Below are positions 1 through 10,526 of a stretch of 64,000 nt of DNA, one piece after another. The number at the start of each line of letters is the position of its first letter. Position 1 is the stretch's first letter. The position numbers were made by a program, and so were the translations under genes. The notes below the pieces were generated by a model that was not told where the DNA came from, made no database searches, and was given only the letters and a program-made list of their open reading frames with translations. This DNA comes from Nannobrachium achirus (Eukaryota; Chordata; Actinopteri; Myctophiformes; Myctophidae): contig OY997653.1 in assembly GCA_963921795.1 (NCBI GenBank), forward strand, positions 60,294,521-60,358,520, read 5' to 3'.

Positions 1-1219
1 AATAACTGATCTAGCTTCTAGATTGGCAAAGCCGATAGAGGCATTATCTTCCGATCGTGATCACTCACCGATCAATCGGCACATCTCTAAGTAGCACAAT
101 GTAAAATAAGTTCTCTGGGAACATAATTATGCTTAACGTTATAGACTTTGGCCACTGCAGAGCTAGAACCGTGATTCTGCCATCTGGATGTGATTTAAAT
201 AAGGCAATAGGAATCATAAAAGCACCTTCAACTTCTGATCAATCAAATACTGTATGATGTACCATGAGGTGTGTGTAAATGTAACCATAAAAGTTTTAAC
301 AAAATGTGTGTTTAGAGCTAGAGTATGTCATGGTAAGATAGAGCAGTTGTTTTCAAACCTTTTCACGTCGAGGACCGCCAAATGAGGATTAGGAGCCCAC
401 TTTGAGAACCATTGAGAGATAAACACTTACTTCATTATGTTCACACAGATGAGCCAGGCTTTACGGGTGTGGTCTGTGTATCCTCTCTCTGACAACTCTG
501 CACTTCTCTTCGCCTCCACACACCCTGGAACACAGGACAGAACACAGGATTACTGTCCTGCAGGGTCACAGTATTATTCTGCAAGAAGTGACGAAACAAA
601 CTTTGGCATGGGAATAGCAGACTAAAGTATTTGACGGTTCAAGTGGTTAAATACACATTACTCCAACATAATGACAGTGCTGTCAAACAAGAAATCTAGG
701 AACACTTTTAATCTGCAACAAAAATGTATACAATATGTAGTGGGGGTCCCTGCTTCATCTCTCTCTGAACTAAGGGGTCCTTGGCCTGAAAACATTGAAG
801 ATCCCTGATGTACAGTGTGAAGCAGTGAGTTGACCCAGAACATGATTTCAGCCCCGTTGAATGTTGATTAAAATCTTAAAAGGTGCAACTGACAGGCAGG
901 CCACCCCAACATCTTATTGTTCCACCGGTACAGTAAGTCTCTCCATTCTTGAGATAATTTGACACTAACGTTGGCTTTTACCTTGAACGTGACCTTGACC
1001 TTTGACCGTTCTCGACCCAAATGTTAATGATCTCTTCGGGGTAGCCTACTGATCATTTATGCCAAGTCTCATTAAATCCCGGCTGTCTGTTCTCCAGTTA
1101 TTCTGCTCACACTCAGAGGGTTCAGAGGCTCAGACAGAGGAGTGATTATGCCACGCACTGCATGAGGGCAGGGTTGAAAACCAATAGCAGCCATACAGTA
1201 TAAATAGTGTCACTACTTA
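1..1219. other. Unassigned intergenic DNA with old MITE relics
   Basis: No exon-like reading frame with splice signals is visible. Bases around 346-412 (TTTTCAAACCTTTTCACG, then GAGGACCGCC) look like a decayed end of the hAT-like MITE whose better copies lie at 6,190 and 63,365. A second decayed 'GGGGTCC...' stretch lies at 745-815. The rest shows no recognisable structure. Confidence 0.4.
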
Positions 1220-1495
1220 TCGTCACTGTCGGGCAGAAACCTTGTATCTCCAAGTTTCAAATTTGTACATTTTTTTGTGCAAAGTAAAGCCCTGCTTCAT
1301 CATACAAGGCCATCGCACAAAAGTAGTGAAAACAGCTGATCTACAAGCACACAACGCCTCGCGGGTGCGAGGCGTTGTGTGCTTGTAGATCGGCTGTTTT
1401 CAGTAGTTTAAATCATTTTTAAAAATGACAAATACAAAACAAACTTGTATGTCCAAATGTTTTGGACATACAAGGTTTCCACCCGACAACGACGT
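1220..1495. mobile_element. Family A palindromic MITE, copy 1
   Basis: Terminal inverted repeats: left CGTCACTGTCGGGCAGAAAC, right ending GTTTCCACCCGACAACGACG. In the middle is a near-perfect hairpin (1,328-1,401) with arms GATCTACAAGCACACAACGC and a GC-rich loop. There is no coding capacity. Other copies are at 4,757, 51,506 and 59,984, with partial ones at 18,676 and 28,505. Clearer copies are flanked by TA, so a Tc1/mariner-type source is plausible but not shown. Confidence 0.75.
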
Positions 1496-1946
1496 TATAA
1501 CAGATTAGGAATGGAATATGGTAAGGGAGTGATAAAGACTCGAAATAGTGGAAAAAAAGTTGGTTTAAGAGTGCAAATCCAAGTTGTTTTTTTGCTTTTA
1601 ACACCTATTCATTGTCGTCATTTTGACGCGGATAGAAAAGAAAGCTAGATGGGCTGGGAGTTGTAAGATCGAGAGAAAGCGATAGTTCAGAGTGAGGAAG
1701 ACGGAGAGGAGCAGGGTGAGAGGGCTGAGGAAGGCGATGGAAAGCGGGCGGCGGGGCAGAGCGGCCCGGCTCGGCTCCCGCTGCGTGCTGGCAGAGACAG
1801 CAGTAAGTCAGCAACATTCATACTGAAAGCAAACATCAAACATCATGGAGACACTTTGATCTCGCCCCGACGCCACAGGAAGCCTGCATCTTTGGAAAAT
1901 CCTCCAAATGTAAATTAATAAATTTAGGCCTAGAATTATTGAATGA
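1496..1946. other. Unassigned spacer
   Basis: Purine-rich stretch (1,650-1,760) followed by a GC-rich stretch (1,740-1,800). The short open frames lack splice signals or recognisable domains, and no gene is supported. Confidence 0.35.
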
Positions 1947-2302
1947 TTTAACTATTGAAAAATTGCAGATATACAAGCTCGCAGCGGCAGCGGCACCGAG
2001 TGCTGCGCTGCGAGCTTGTAGATCTGCTATTTTTGAAAAAAGTCGTGAAAATCTTTGAATATATGTATTTTTAAAGCGAACATTTGTAACTAAAATTTTG
2101 CTTCTGTGGGGTCCCTGGAACTAAATATTTTGAGATGGGGGTCTGTGGCCAAATACATATCATTTTGGCGGTCCTTCATATGAAAAGGTTTGAGCACCAC
2201 TGTCATGGAAAAAGACACTTATAGAATTGGGTCAAAATTCAAAATGTTACGATTATAAAAAAAAATAGCAGATCTACATCTGCTATTTTTCAATAGTTAA
2301 AG
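1947..2302 (-). mobile_element. Family B MITE with hairpin ends, copy 1
   Basis: Left end TTTAACTATTGAAAAATTGC and right end ATTTTTCAATAGTTAAAG form inverted repeats. The left end carries a hairpin (1,952-2,033) with TACAAGCTCGCAGCG arms. The right end keeps only a collapsed hairpin (2,262-2,290). Between them, read on the minus strand, is an hAT-like internal segment beginning CAGTGGTGCTCAAACC. The same architecture recurs at 5,957-6,471 and 63,225-63,615, which supports one family. Confidence 0.65.
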
Positions 2303-2515
2303 CATAAAATAATAATACGCATTAATGCATACGCGGTCTAAATGGCTTAATTTACTACTGAACGAGCCCCTGTGGCGATGGCGTGCGCCCCCGAACAACA
2401 CACCCAGACATCTGAGGGTTAAACCCCCCCCCCCCTCCACACACACACAAATTCCGCTTCTCAGCAGCCCCTTAGAGAGTTCTGCCTGATTTATGTTTTT
2501 CTTTATCAGGTGTAG

Positions 2516-2577
2516 ATTCACAAGCTCACAACGCGCTGCAGCGTTGATGCGTTGTGAGCCTGTAGATCGGATATCTC
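2516..2577. repeat. Stand-alone GATCTACAAGC-type palindrome (diverged)
   Basis: Imperfect inverted repeat (AGATTCACAAGCTCACAACG with GTTGTGAGCCTGTAGATC) that shares the hairpin core of families A and B. Neither family's flanks are recognisable here. Confidence 0.55.
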
Positions 2578-2979
2578 CGGCGCTCGGCGCTGTCGTGCGG
2601 TGAAGTATAACTCGTCCTCTCACCGTTGCCGAGTGAGTCTTCAATTCGAGAGCCCTAATATGCATGACCCAATCACACAGTCTTCCCCCGGCCGATTAGT
2701 GAAGGTGACAGGAATCTATTTGTGTAAGCAGCGCCCAGGATTCCCATTACCAGCGTCAAAGAAGAGATTGTTTTATTTCTTATGTCTCCGACGGAGGCAC
2801 CTATTATTACAGCTTGCCAGCGCGTTTCACTAACGGTCAGCAAATCTTGTGACAATAGGAACGTTTTCCATTTAGGAAGCAAGTGTTTGTACTTGGGTTC
2901 AAAGCTGCTGACTTCTAATGAATAAAATATATGCATATTTATTGTAAAATGACAGATGAATGTTATACTGTATATCTCC

Positions 2980-3420
2980 TCTGCTGTCGGGCCGAAACCT
3001 CCTAACTCCAAAATGTTCATTTCGGGAACATTAGCTCAAGTGGAGTTAGGAGGTTTTGACCGAAGGGCTTTTTACTACCTTTCATTGGTTCAATATTATT
3101 TTAACCAACACACAGACGTAAAGGGTGTTCAATAGCCCTGATTTATGCCAAAAAAAAAAAAAAAACTCAACAATGGAGTTAAGAGGTTTTGGCTAGACAG
3201 GAGGGTGTTCAATAGCACATATTTATTAAAGAAAATAGAGGGCCAATCGGGTGGAGTTAGCTAGTTTGGCAGAAAGTGTGAAGTTAGGAGGTTTGGTCCC
3301 AAGCACTTTTTACTATTTTCCATTGGTTCAATATTATTTTAACCAACACGTAGCACTGATTTATACCAACTAAACCTCAAAAATGGAGTTAAGAGGTTTT
3401 GGCCAGACAGTGACGATATA
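2980..3420. mobile_element. MITE-like element with repeated CTAACTCC motifs
   Basis: The ends resemble family A termini (CTGTCGGGCCGAAACCTC at the left, GGCCAGACAGTGACGATATA at the right). Inside, a block containing TTGGTTCAATATTATTTTAA is directly duplicated (about 3,040-3,200 and 3,272-3,412). A GGAGTTAGGAGG motif recurs and makes an inverted pair at 2,997-3,052. It is non-coding. It could be a derivative of family A with an amplified interior. Confidence 0.45.
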
Positions 3421-3784
3421 TACATGTATATACACATTATATTCTTTTTACCCATATTTATATATATATTATATATTTATATTTATACTGTTTAGAATGA
3501 ATGAGCAAACTGTCTTTAGAAACAATGCCCTGTATGCAGATTCAAGATTTTTATGTTTAAATCTTATAAACAAGCACACAGTGTAGCAGCAATAACAACA
3601 ATAACAAAGAAGAAAAAATAGCATCAACAGAAAGAAGAATAGCAAAGTACAGTCAGTATGTACATTAGTCATAGTACAATGTGAGGTGCTTGAGGTGCTG
3701 TGTGCAAATAGTTCCTACTTCTAAATATGATATATTGGTGCTCGCATTGCGTGAATAAATATCTTTTTTGAATAAATAAATGTG

Positions 3785-3945
3785 TGTGTATAAATGGTAC
3801 ATTTATATAGCGGCTTTCACACACTGAGTGGAAACCATGGGGAACAGTTAGGGTTCAGAGTCTTGCTCAAGGACACTTCAACACCAACTCTGGGGGAGCC
3901 TGGGATTGAACTGGGAACCCAAGCAGCCACTCTACCTCCTGAGGC
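3785..3945 (-). mobile_element. tRNA-related SINE-like fragment
   Basis: Read on the minus strand, CAGGAGGTAGAGTGG resembles a pol III A box, followed by GGGTTCCCAGTTCAATCCC resembling a B box. The downstream part GTGTCCTTGAGCAAGAC is familiar from common fish tRNA-derived repeats. No intact cloverleaf is evident, so it is scored as a repeat, not a tRNA gene. Confidence 0.5.
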
Positions 3946-4204
3946 CACTGTGTGTCTATTTGTGTGTGTGTGCGTGCGTACGTACGTGTACATGTGTGCA
4001 TACTGTATGTGGTCTTCTTTGAGAAAATTATGTATAAAAACACAACAGGCTATAATAATCACGACAAAACAAAGTGGTCAGTTGTGCATTGTTGCTCTCT
4101 GCTGTTTGTGTGACAACATGAACATTCAGGTCGGTCACAAATAGTTTTATTCCTGTTTGAAAGTGATGTTCGTGTTGTGTTGGAAATGGGATATTGAGAA
4201 TGAT

Positions 4205-4316
4205 AACTCACAGCCGCTGCGCCTGCAGTGGAGCCATTCGGACGTCAACGTGACGGCGTCAATGAAGCCGTCACGACGCAGAGCAACGCGACGCCGCCAG
4301 TGGAGCCCTGGCCTTA
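4205..4316. mobile_element. Short GC-rich MITE fragment ending CCAGTGGAGCCCTGGCCTTA
   Basis: The right end AGTGGAGCCCTGGCCTTA is the reverse complement of the start of a similar GC-rich segment at 61,424 (TAAGGCCAGGGCTCCACT). Both contain GACG/GTCACG-rich interiors and a second AGTGGAGC. They are likely two copies of a small hAT-like MITE, and no target duplication was resolved. Confidence 0.4.
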
Positions 4317-4436
4317 GAGTAGCAGAGTACAGTCTGCCTGAAACCCAGGGGCCTCATATCTCGCTTGGCCACAGGGTGAGGGTGGGGGGAGGACTATGTA
4401 GGGCAGGGTTCCCCAATTAGTTTTCCCCAAGGGCCG

Positions 4437-4709
4437 AATTATGTCTAGGGTACCAAGCCGGGGGCCACAACATTGAATTATGTCTAGGGTACCAAGCCGG
4501 GGGCCACAACATTGAATTATGTCTAGGGTACCAAGCCGGGGGCCACAACATTGAATTATGTCTAGGGTACCAAGCCGGGGGCCACAACATTGAATTATGT
4601 CTAGGGTACCAAGCCGGGGGCCACAACATTGAATTATGTCTAGGGTACCAAGCCGGGGGCCACAACATTGAATCATGTCTAGGGTACCAAGCCGGGGGCC
4701 ACAACATTG
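4437..4709. repeat. 39-bp tandem repeat, 7 units
   Basis: Unit AATTATGTCTAGGGTACCAA plus 19 further bases, seven copies almost identical (one has AATCATG). It lies wholly inside the hAT-type MITE, so it expanded in the element's subterminal region. The two antisense frames that stay open through it (WPPAWYP repeats) are by-products of the array, not genes. Confidence 0.92.
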
Positions 4710-4756
4710 CAGGGGGCGACGCTGGCGTTCCCGCTACTCCAGCAACAGTTCAGATA

Positions 4757-5004
4757 TCGTTGTTGTCGGGTGAAAATCTCGTCCAAAACCGTTCGTTTAG
4801 CATTTATCATTTTAAAAACGATTTAAACTAGTGAAAACAGCCGATCTACAAGAACACAACGCCTCGCGCCGCGAGGCGTTGTGTGCTTGTAGATCTGCTG
4901 TTTTCACTACTTTCGTGCGACGGCCTCGTATGATGAAGCAGGGCTTTACTTTGTGAAAGAACGTACACATTTTGAGATACGAGGTTTCCACCCAACAATG
5001 ACGA
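4757..5004. mobile_element. Family A palindromic MITE, copy 2 (nested)
   Basis: Flanked by TA on both sides (4,755-4,756; 5,005-5,006). Termini TCGTTGTTGTCGGGTG and CACCCAACAATGACGA; central hairpin 4,831-4,908. It lies inside the hAT-type MITE and so inserted after it. Orientation is opposite to copy 1. Confidence 0.8.
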
Positions 5005-5060
5005 TATACTAGTGCCGCAAATGGCCCGCGGGCCGCCTATTGGGGAACCCTGATGTAGGG

Positions 5061-5956
5061 GGATTCCCCTTTGGGTGAGCGGCTGCGGTAGATGTTTGGC
5101 TTCCCATGTGGGGGAGACCCGGGTTCGAAGGTGGCCTAAGGAGCACTGAGTAAACACGTCTCCTTTAGGTTGCGGTCAGGTGTTGAGGTTAGGTTATGCT
5201 TGGCTGCCTGACACGGTTTGCTTTGCCCTGTCAGTGTACAATAGCTGGGATAAGAGCAGCCACTGGCCTCTCACTCTCACTCTCTCACTCTCTCTCCTAT
5301 AAGTCTCCTTCAGGAAGCACACACACACACACACCCTACACATAGACACAGACACACACGCGCGCCGTGTGGCGGCGTGGCGCTCCCGTGTCCCTCCAAC
5401 CCATGCCTGCAGGTGCTATAATCTTTTTACAATGTGTTGAAACAGAGCAATAAATCTGTTAGCTTACAATCTAATTTCCCTGGCCTTTTCCAGAAATCCT
5501 CATAAACTTTTGGTGCCCCCGTTAACGGCCCTATCCAATCAGAGCGCTTAATCTGCTTCCAGGTGAGGGGTCAGAAAATGAATGCTTTGAGATCCATCAC
5601 GCCGACGCGAGCGAGAGAAAACCGGGGCGAGGGAGCGCGCCGGGGAAAAGGGCAGCGTCTCTCCCTCATAGCCCGTTCAGAACGGCTACACGTTATTGTG
5701 GGCTCGCCTGAAAGGCGAGAACACTATGTTATCTTCATTATTTATCTTCATTATTTATAGAGTTCCGCCGCGGGAGTTCCATCGCAGACAGTACAAAGGC
5801 AGGGCCCTTAGCCAATGAGGTACAATTGAGGTGTGGAAAAATATCAGGGAGTGGTGTTAGCTGGAGTATTGGTTATTCAGTTAGCACGCTGTAGAGGGGC
5901 GAGCCCACACTGTTTCGAAGGAACAGTATCTCTAGTTGCGTATTATGATTTTATGC
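5061..5956. other. Spacer with tRNA-like SINE head and short CA tracts
   Basis: At 5,078-5,145 GGCTGCGGTAGATGTTTGG and CCCGGGTTCGAAGG resemble pol III A and B boxes, suggesting a tRNA-derived SINE on the plus strand. CA tracts are at 5,319-5,358. GCGAGCCCACACTGTTTCG at 5,899 matches part of the repeat end near 50,454. No gene is supported. Confidence 0.4.
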
Positions 5957-6471
5957 TTTATCTATTGAAAAATAGCAGATATACAAGCTCACAGAGCTTG
6001 TAGATCTACCATTTTTGAAAAATCTTGAAAATGTGAATTTTGACCCGATTCTATAAGTCTTTTGAATCCTTCTAAGGTTTTTTGTGTCAGCGTTTCTATG
6101 TCAGCAATCTGGCGAGCCATCATCAAAGAAAAGGTACTTTTCACTGAACTGGAGCTCAGTTAGTCTGTTCTTGAGAGACTACTATGTCAGTGGTTCTCAA
6201 ACCTTTTCATGTCAAGGACTCCCAAAATGATATGTATTTGGCCACACAGACCCCCCCATCTCAAAATATCTAGTTCCAGGGACCACCCAGAAGCAAAATT
6301 TGAGTTACAAACGTTCGCTTTAAAAATTACATATACTCAAAGATGTGCACACATTATCACGACTTTTTCAAAAAAATAGCAGATCTACAAGCTCGCAGCG
6401 TGGCACAGAAGGCACTCTGTGCCGCGCTGTGAGCTTGTATATCTGCTATTTTTCCAATAGTTAAAGCGTTC
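5957..6471 (+). mobile_element. Family B MITE with hairpin ends, copy 2
   Basis: Left end CTATTGAAAAATAGCAGATA with hairpin 5,964-6,014. The internal hAT-like segment starts at about 6,190 (CAGTGGTTCTCAAACC). Right hairpin at 6,377-6,455, ending TTTCCAATAGTTAAAG. This is the most complete copy in the window and shows the two-hairpin architecture. Non-coding. Confidence 0.7.
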
Positions 6472-6660
6472 ACTAATCCCAGGCCTAAACGGGATAGGTC
6501 AATAGCAGCCAAGAGAGTCAGTCATTCACTTTCCCCTCGCCGCCGCTTCTCATTTTCCATTTAATATGGACATCCAATTAATGTGAGCGCGTCTGGGACG
6601 GCACCAGGCCCCGTGAATTATGGGCCATCATCCCCCCAGTTATGGCTCTCTGGCAGCCAG

Positions 6661-6701
6661 GAGAGGAGAGGAGAGGAGAGGAGAGGAGAGGAGAGGAGAG
6701 G
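6661..6701 (+). repeat. (GGAGA)n microsatellite
   Basis: About eight GGAGA units in a purine-rich strand. A short similar tract recurs at 7,662-7,680. Confidence 0.85.
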
Positions 6702-6739
6702 GTGATGAGTTGACAGGAATGGAAAAGTGGGAATAGGAG

Positions 6740-7310
6740 AAATAGCCGGGGAGACACAGGCCCAAAATTTGAGAGGACCTGTGATGTCATAACATACTTT
6801 TTATTTTAGTTTTTTCTATTAATCTGGTCAGTAAGGTACATGATGGTACAGAATGAGAGGCCTGCTCTGCCGGAAACATTGCGGAAAAAAAAAGTCCCTT
6901 CGATGTCACTATATAGGAAAAAAATACAAAAATAAATCTGATTTAAGTAGCATGTGAGGGGTCAAACTATGGGTTCTTCATGATTCTGAATACATTGCAA
7001 GCATTGGTTCTGCATGAAAGACATTCCTTAGGCTAGATTTCATCCCCACAAAACAGTGAAAATTGATGAGTCATCAAAAATCACAGTTTTGAGAGGCCGA
7101 AATCTAGCCCAAAGAATGTTTTTCAAGCAACAGTGAATACACAAACGGCCATAACCTTTTTTCGCAATGTTTCCGGCAGAGCAGGCCTCTCATTCTGTAT
7201 ACCATAATGACCAAATGAATAGAAAAAACTAAAATAAAAAGTATGTCATGACGTCACAGGTAAAACCCTATATTCTTTGAGCTTTTGGGCCTGTGGCTCC
7301 CCAGCTAAAA
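6740..7310. repeat. Large foldback element
   Basis: Left arm 6,740-6,900 (GGAGACACAGGCCCAAAA; GCCGGAAACATTGCG) is repeated inverted at 7,155-7,310 (CGCAATGTTTCCGGC; TTTTGGGCCTGTGG). The core (6,945-7,130), with GATTCTGAAT and CATGTGAG motifs, resembles the core of the foldback at 22,856-23,383. This suggests related foldback families with different arms. Confidence 0.75.
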
Positions 7311-7346
7311 ATGGGAAGGGGAACAGCATTGGAGATTGAAGGAAAG

Positions 7347-7625
7347 GCTTCCTACACACATTAAAGTCATATACCCCTCCTTTTCCTTTATTGGGAATGA
7401 GGGGGAGAGGATGTCGTCCAATTCATTCTCTATGGAAGTCACTTGGTTCCATGCGTCTTCCAAGCCTCTTGGCTTAAATCAAGCTTTATTCAGGCCAAGA
7501 GGCTTGGAAGAGACATGAAACCATGTGACTTCCATAGAGAATGAATTGGACGACACCCCCCCCCCCCCCCCACCCCATTCTCAACGGACAAGGAGAGGGT
7601 ATATCACTCTTTAGTGTGAATGCAG
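7347..7625. repeat. Long palindrome next to the foldback
   Basis: The left arm (GTCGTCCAATTCATTCTC, then TCTTCCAAGCCTCTTGG) is matched inverted on the right (CCAAGAGGCTTGGAAGA, GAGAATGAATTGGACGAC), with a short loop at about 7,476-7,491. The inner arms are almost perfect and the outer arms more diverged. A poly-C run (7,557-7,571) sits in the right arm. Confidence 0.8.
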
Positions 7626-7815
7626 CCAAACGAGATAGCAAGAGTGGGGTGAGGGCATAGGAGAGGAGAGGAGAGGAGAGTGATGTATCACGGCCTTGTG
7701 GAATTAGGGCTAATTGATTGGTTGTTGGGGCAATGATGGCCACCTCACAGACTGCCTCTTATTGGCTGCTGGGAGGGAAAAAACGGATTAGATTGCACGG
7801 CCACAGACACCTGGG

Positions 7816-7816
<1 letters not shown>

Positions 7817-7899
<83 letters not shown>
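7817..7899 (+). repeat. (TG)n microsatellite
   Basis: About 41 uninterrupted TG units. It faces a (CA)n tract 128 bp downstream, so the pair is an inverted repeat. Confidence 0.95.
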
Positions 7900-7903
<4 letters not shown>

Positions 7904-8025
7904 CAAACAGCATTACAGCACGGCCTGTGATATTAAACCAGGACACCAGCACCTTATTGTGGCGGAAACAGGGATTTGTCATTGTACCTCATTATCCAAT
8001 TAACACCTAGCGGGCCCCAGGGCCA

Positions 8026-8027
<2 letters not shown>

Positions 8028-8105
<78 letters not shown>
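8028..8105 (+). repeat. (CA)n microsatellite
   Basis: About 39 CA units, complementary to the TG tract at 7,817-7,899. The spacer has no recognisable gene. Confidence 0.95.
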
Positions 8106-8107
<2 letters not shown>

Positions 8108-8271
8108 GGGTCTTCTGAGTGTCTACAGTGTGTGTTAGTGTGTGTGTCAATGTGTATCTTTGAGAAAGTGAAAATAGAAAATGTTTTAAGAAACTTTGAG
8201 CTTTCCTTCAGGCAGTTGCTATTTTCCTTTTTTTTTTTTTTGAGAGTACGCAAACCTTACTTGTAATGCAG

Positions 8272-8912
8272 CCGTTAAATATGTGTTTTGTGGGTAAACC
8301 TTTAGTAAAGGGTACAGGAGTCATTAAATATGTGTTTTGTGGGTAAACCTTTAGTAAAAGGTACAGGAGTCATTAAATATGTGTTTTGTGGGTAACCCTT
8401 TAGTAAAAGGTACAGGAGTCATTAAATATGTGTTTTGTGGGTAAACCTTTAGTAAAAGGTACAGGAGTCATTAAATATGTGTTTTGTGGGTAACCCTTTA
8501 GTAAAAGGTACAGGAGTCATTAAATATGTGTTTTGTGGGTAAACCTTTAGTAAAAGGTACAGGAGTCATTAAATATGTGTTTTGTGGGTAAACCTTTAGT
8601 AAAAGGTACAGGAGTCATTAAATATGTGTTTTGTGGGTAAACCTTTAGTAAAAGGTACAGGAGTCATTAAATATGTGTTTTGTGGGTAACCCTTTAGTAA
8701 AAGGTACAGGAGTCATTAAATATGTGTTTTGTGGGTAAACCTTAAGTAAAAGGTACAGGAGTCATTAAATATGTGTTTTGTGGGTAACCCTTTAGTAAAA
8801 GGTACAGGAGTCATTAAATATGTGTTTTGTGGGTAAACCTTTAGTAAAAGGTACAGGAGTCATTAAAGATGTGTTTTGTGGGTAAACCTTAAGTAAAAGG
8901 TACAGGAGTCAA
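8272..8912. repeat. 49-bp minisatellite, about 13 units
   Basis: Unit begins ATTAAATATGTGTTTTGTGG and ends TACAGGAGTC, period 49 bp. Units differ mainly at GGGTAAACC versus GGGTAACCC and TTTAGT versus TTAAGT. The alternating variants indicate expansion in blocks of more than one unit. Confidence 0.95.
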
Positions 8913-9261
8913 GAGAGGAAACAGAAACAACAGAATGTAGGCAGTCAGAAATGTCCTTCCTGGGCTACTGTATACACACACACACGCGCACACACACACA
9001 CTCGCGCACACTAAACACGGCCCGGCCACAAATAGTTAAAAAGAAAATTGAATGGAAGTCACAGACTCCATAAATAAGAGCCATATGTGGTCATTTCCTG
9101 TGTCTGCTCCTTTAACATCACACGGACAGTGTAAGACGACCTGTTGCTGACCTTTCTTTTCTCTCTCAAAGAAATGTTGATTTCCATTGACAACAGACGC
9201 AGTTAAGAAATGGCTGACAATGTTGCAAGGGTGTTTTCAAATAAGTTGGCGATAAGAGCCT

Positions 9262-10140
9262 GTAGCCATGTTTCCATAAACTTAATCGAATTAGGGAAGC
9301 GAATTATCAGAAATACGCATTAAGACAAAGCGAATTTAGCATGTTTCCATTTGCGGGTGTCATTCGAATTAGCGACGGTCGCAAGAGTTGATCGGGCTGA
9401 TTTTTTTCAGACCGAACCTGAGCACTGCACCGTCTGCACGTCTGACTGCTGTGACTCGGTCGCTGTCTAGTAGTGGGAAGAAGGGGTTATCAGTCATCAT
9501 CATGGCCCCAAATAACTTTTAAATATTACAATTGGCAATGAGTCTATTACGAAATTGGCAAGAGTTCCTCTCAATACATAAAGCTACCGGTTCACCGGGA
9601 AAACCGCGGTCGCGTTGCTGCACATGCAGTGCTCATCCTCCAAGTTTCAGCGTCCTCTGGAAGGTCAGGTGGCCGATCTGCAAGCTCACAACGCGGCGCG
9701 GAGACGTGGATGCCAGCTGCTGTGAGCTTGTAGATTGGGCACTTCAGGCACGCAACACTGTGTGATGAGGAAGGGTTCGCCACCGATGGCTTGACTCCGG
9801 GAGGTGAAAACGTGAGGAATTTACCCACGGTCCGTGTCACTCTGTGTGTAACAAACAACCGGTTTGTTTTGTGGGCTAACGCTACAGTATACCATGGACG
9901 TAAAGCGGCAGGGGAAATGGACCTAGAACGTCATAATCTATTCGCTTATATTGTCTGACCCGTTCCCATTCACTTATGCGCATTTAGTTTATTCGATAAA
10001 GGCTCAAAATCCTCCTCCTCCAAGCGGATAACTTTTTTTGCGGATAATGAAAGTTTATTCGCATTTTGAAGTGTTTCCATAAAAACATTTTGCGAATAAG
10101 CCGTTAATGCGCAAAAAGTGGCTTTATGGAAACGCCACTT
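9262..10140. mobile_element. MITE with CATGTTTCCATAAA ends
   Basis: The left end has TTTCCATAAACTTAATCG and the right end has GGCTTTATGGAAACGCCAC. Both ends are rich in inverted CGAATTAG/GCGAATAA motifs. A GATCTGCAAGCTCACAACGC hairpin (9,672-9,740) lies inside. No transposase is visible, and no target duplication was identified. Confidence 0.55.
9672..9740. repeat. GATCTRCAAGC palindrome inside another MITE
   Basis: The arms CCGATCTGCAAGCTCACA and TGTGAGCTTGTAGATTGG form a hairpin with a GC-rich loop. It has the same core as families A and B, but the host element has unrelated ends. Confidence 0.65.
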
Positions 10141-10267
10141 GTGTGTGATTATTTAATAGCTTAACGGTGCCCAGTCTGTTTTTCATGTGAGGCTTCAGGA
10201 TTGCATCCCACCTGGATTTGGCTTAAATCCTGGCTTATTTAATTCTGCTTTTGTGAAACGGGCCCCT

Positions 10268-10526
10268 GGTAACAGACGTGCTCAAACATTTTCATGTGAA
10301 GGACCCCCAAAATGATATGTATTTGTGGCCACAAACCCCCATCTCAGAATATTTAGTTCCAGGGACCCCCAGAAGCAAAATTTGAGTTACAAATGTCCGC
10401 TTAAAAAAATACATATATTCAAAGATTTGCACACATTCTCACGACTTTTCAAAAATAGCAGATCTACAAGCTCGCAGCGTGGCACCTGCGAGCTTGTATA
10501 TCTGCTATTTTTCAATAGCTAAAGTA
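10268..10526 (+). mobile_element. Family B MITE, truncated copy 3
   Basis: Matches the internal plus right half of family B: GCTCAAACATTTTCATGTG, then the hairpin 10,455-10,515 with ATAGCAGATCTACAAGCTCG, ending TTTTTCAATAGCTAAAG. The left hairpin half is missing. Confidence 0.65.

Larger units (their letters stand above)
4404..5052. mobile_element. hAT-type MITE with 8-bp target duplication
   Basis: Inverted termini CAGGGTTCCCCAA and TTGGGGAACCCTG are flanked by the identical 8-bp direct repeat ATGTAGGG (4,396-4,403 and 5,053-5,060), the hallmark length for hAT transposition. The interior holds a 39-bp tandem array (4,437-4,709) and a later nested family A MITE (4,757-5,004). It has no transposase, so it is a non-autonomous passenger. 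Confidence 0.9.

Noticed and set aside
4314-4707. Antisense ORFs repeating WPPAWYP or QCCGPRLGT
   Set aside because: Product of the 39-bp tandem array (divisible by three) inside an hAT-type MITE.
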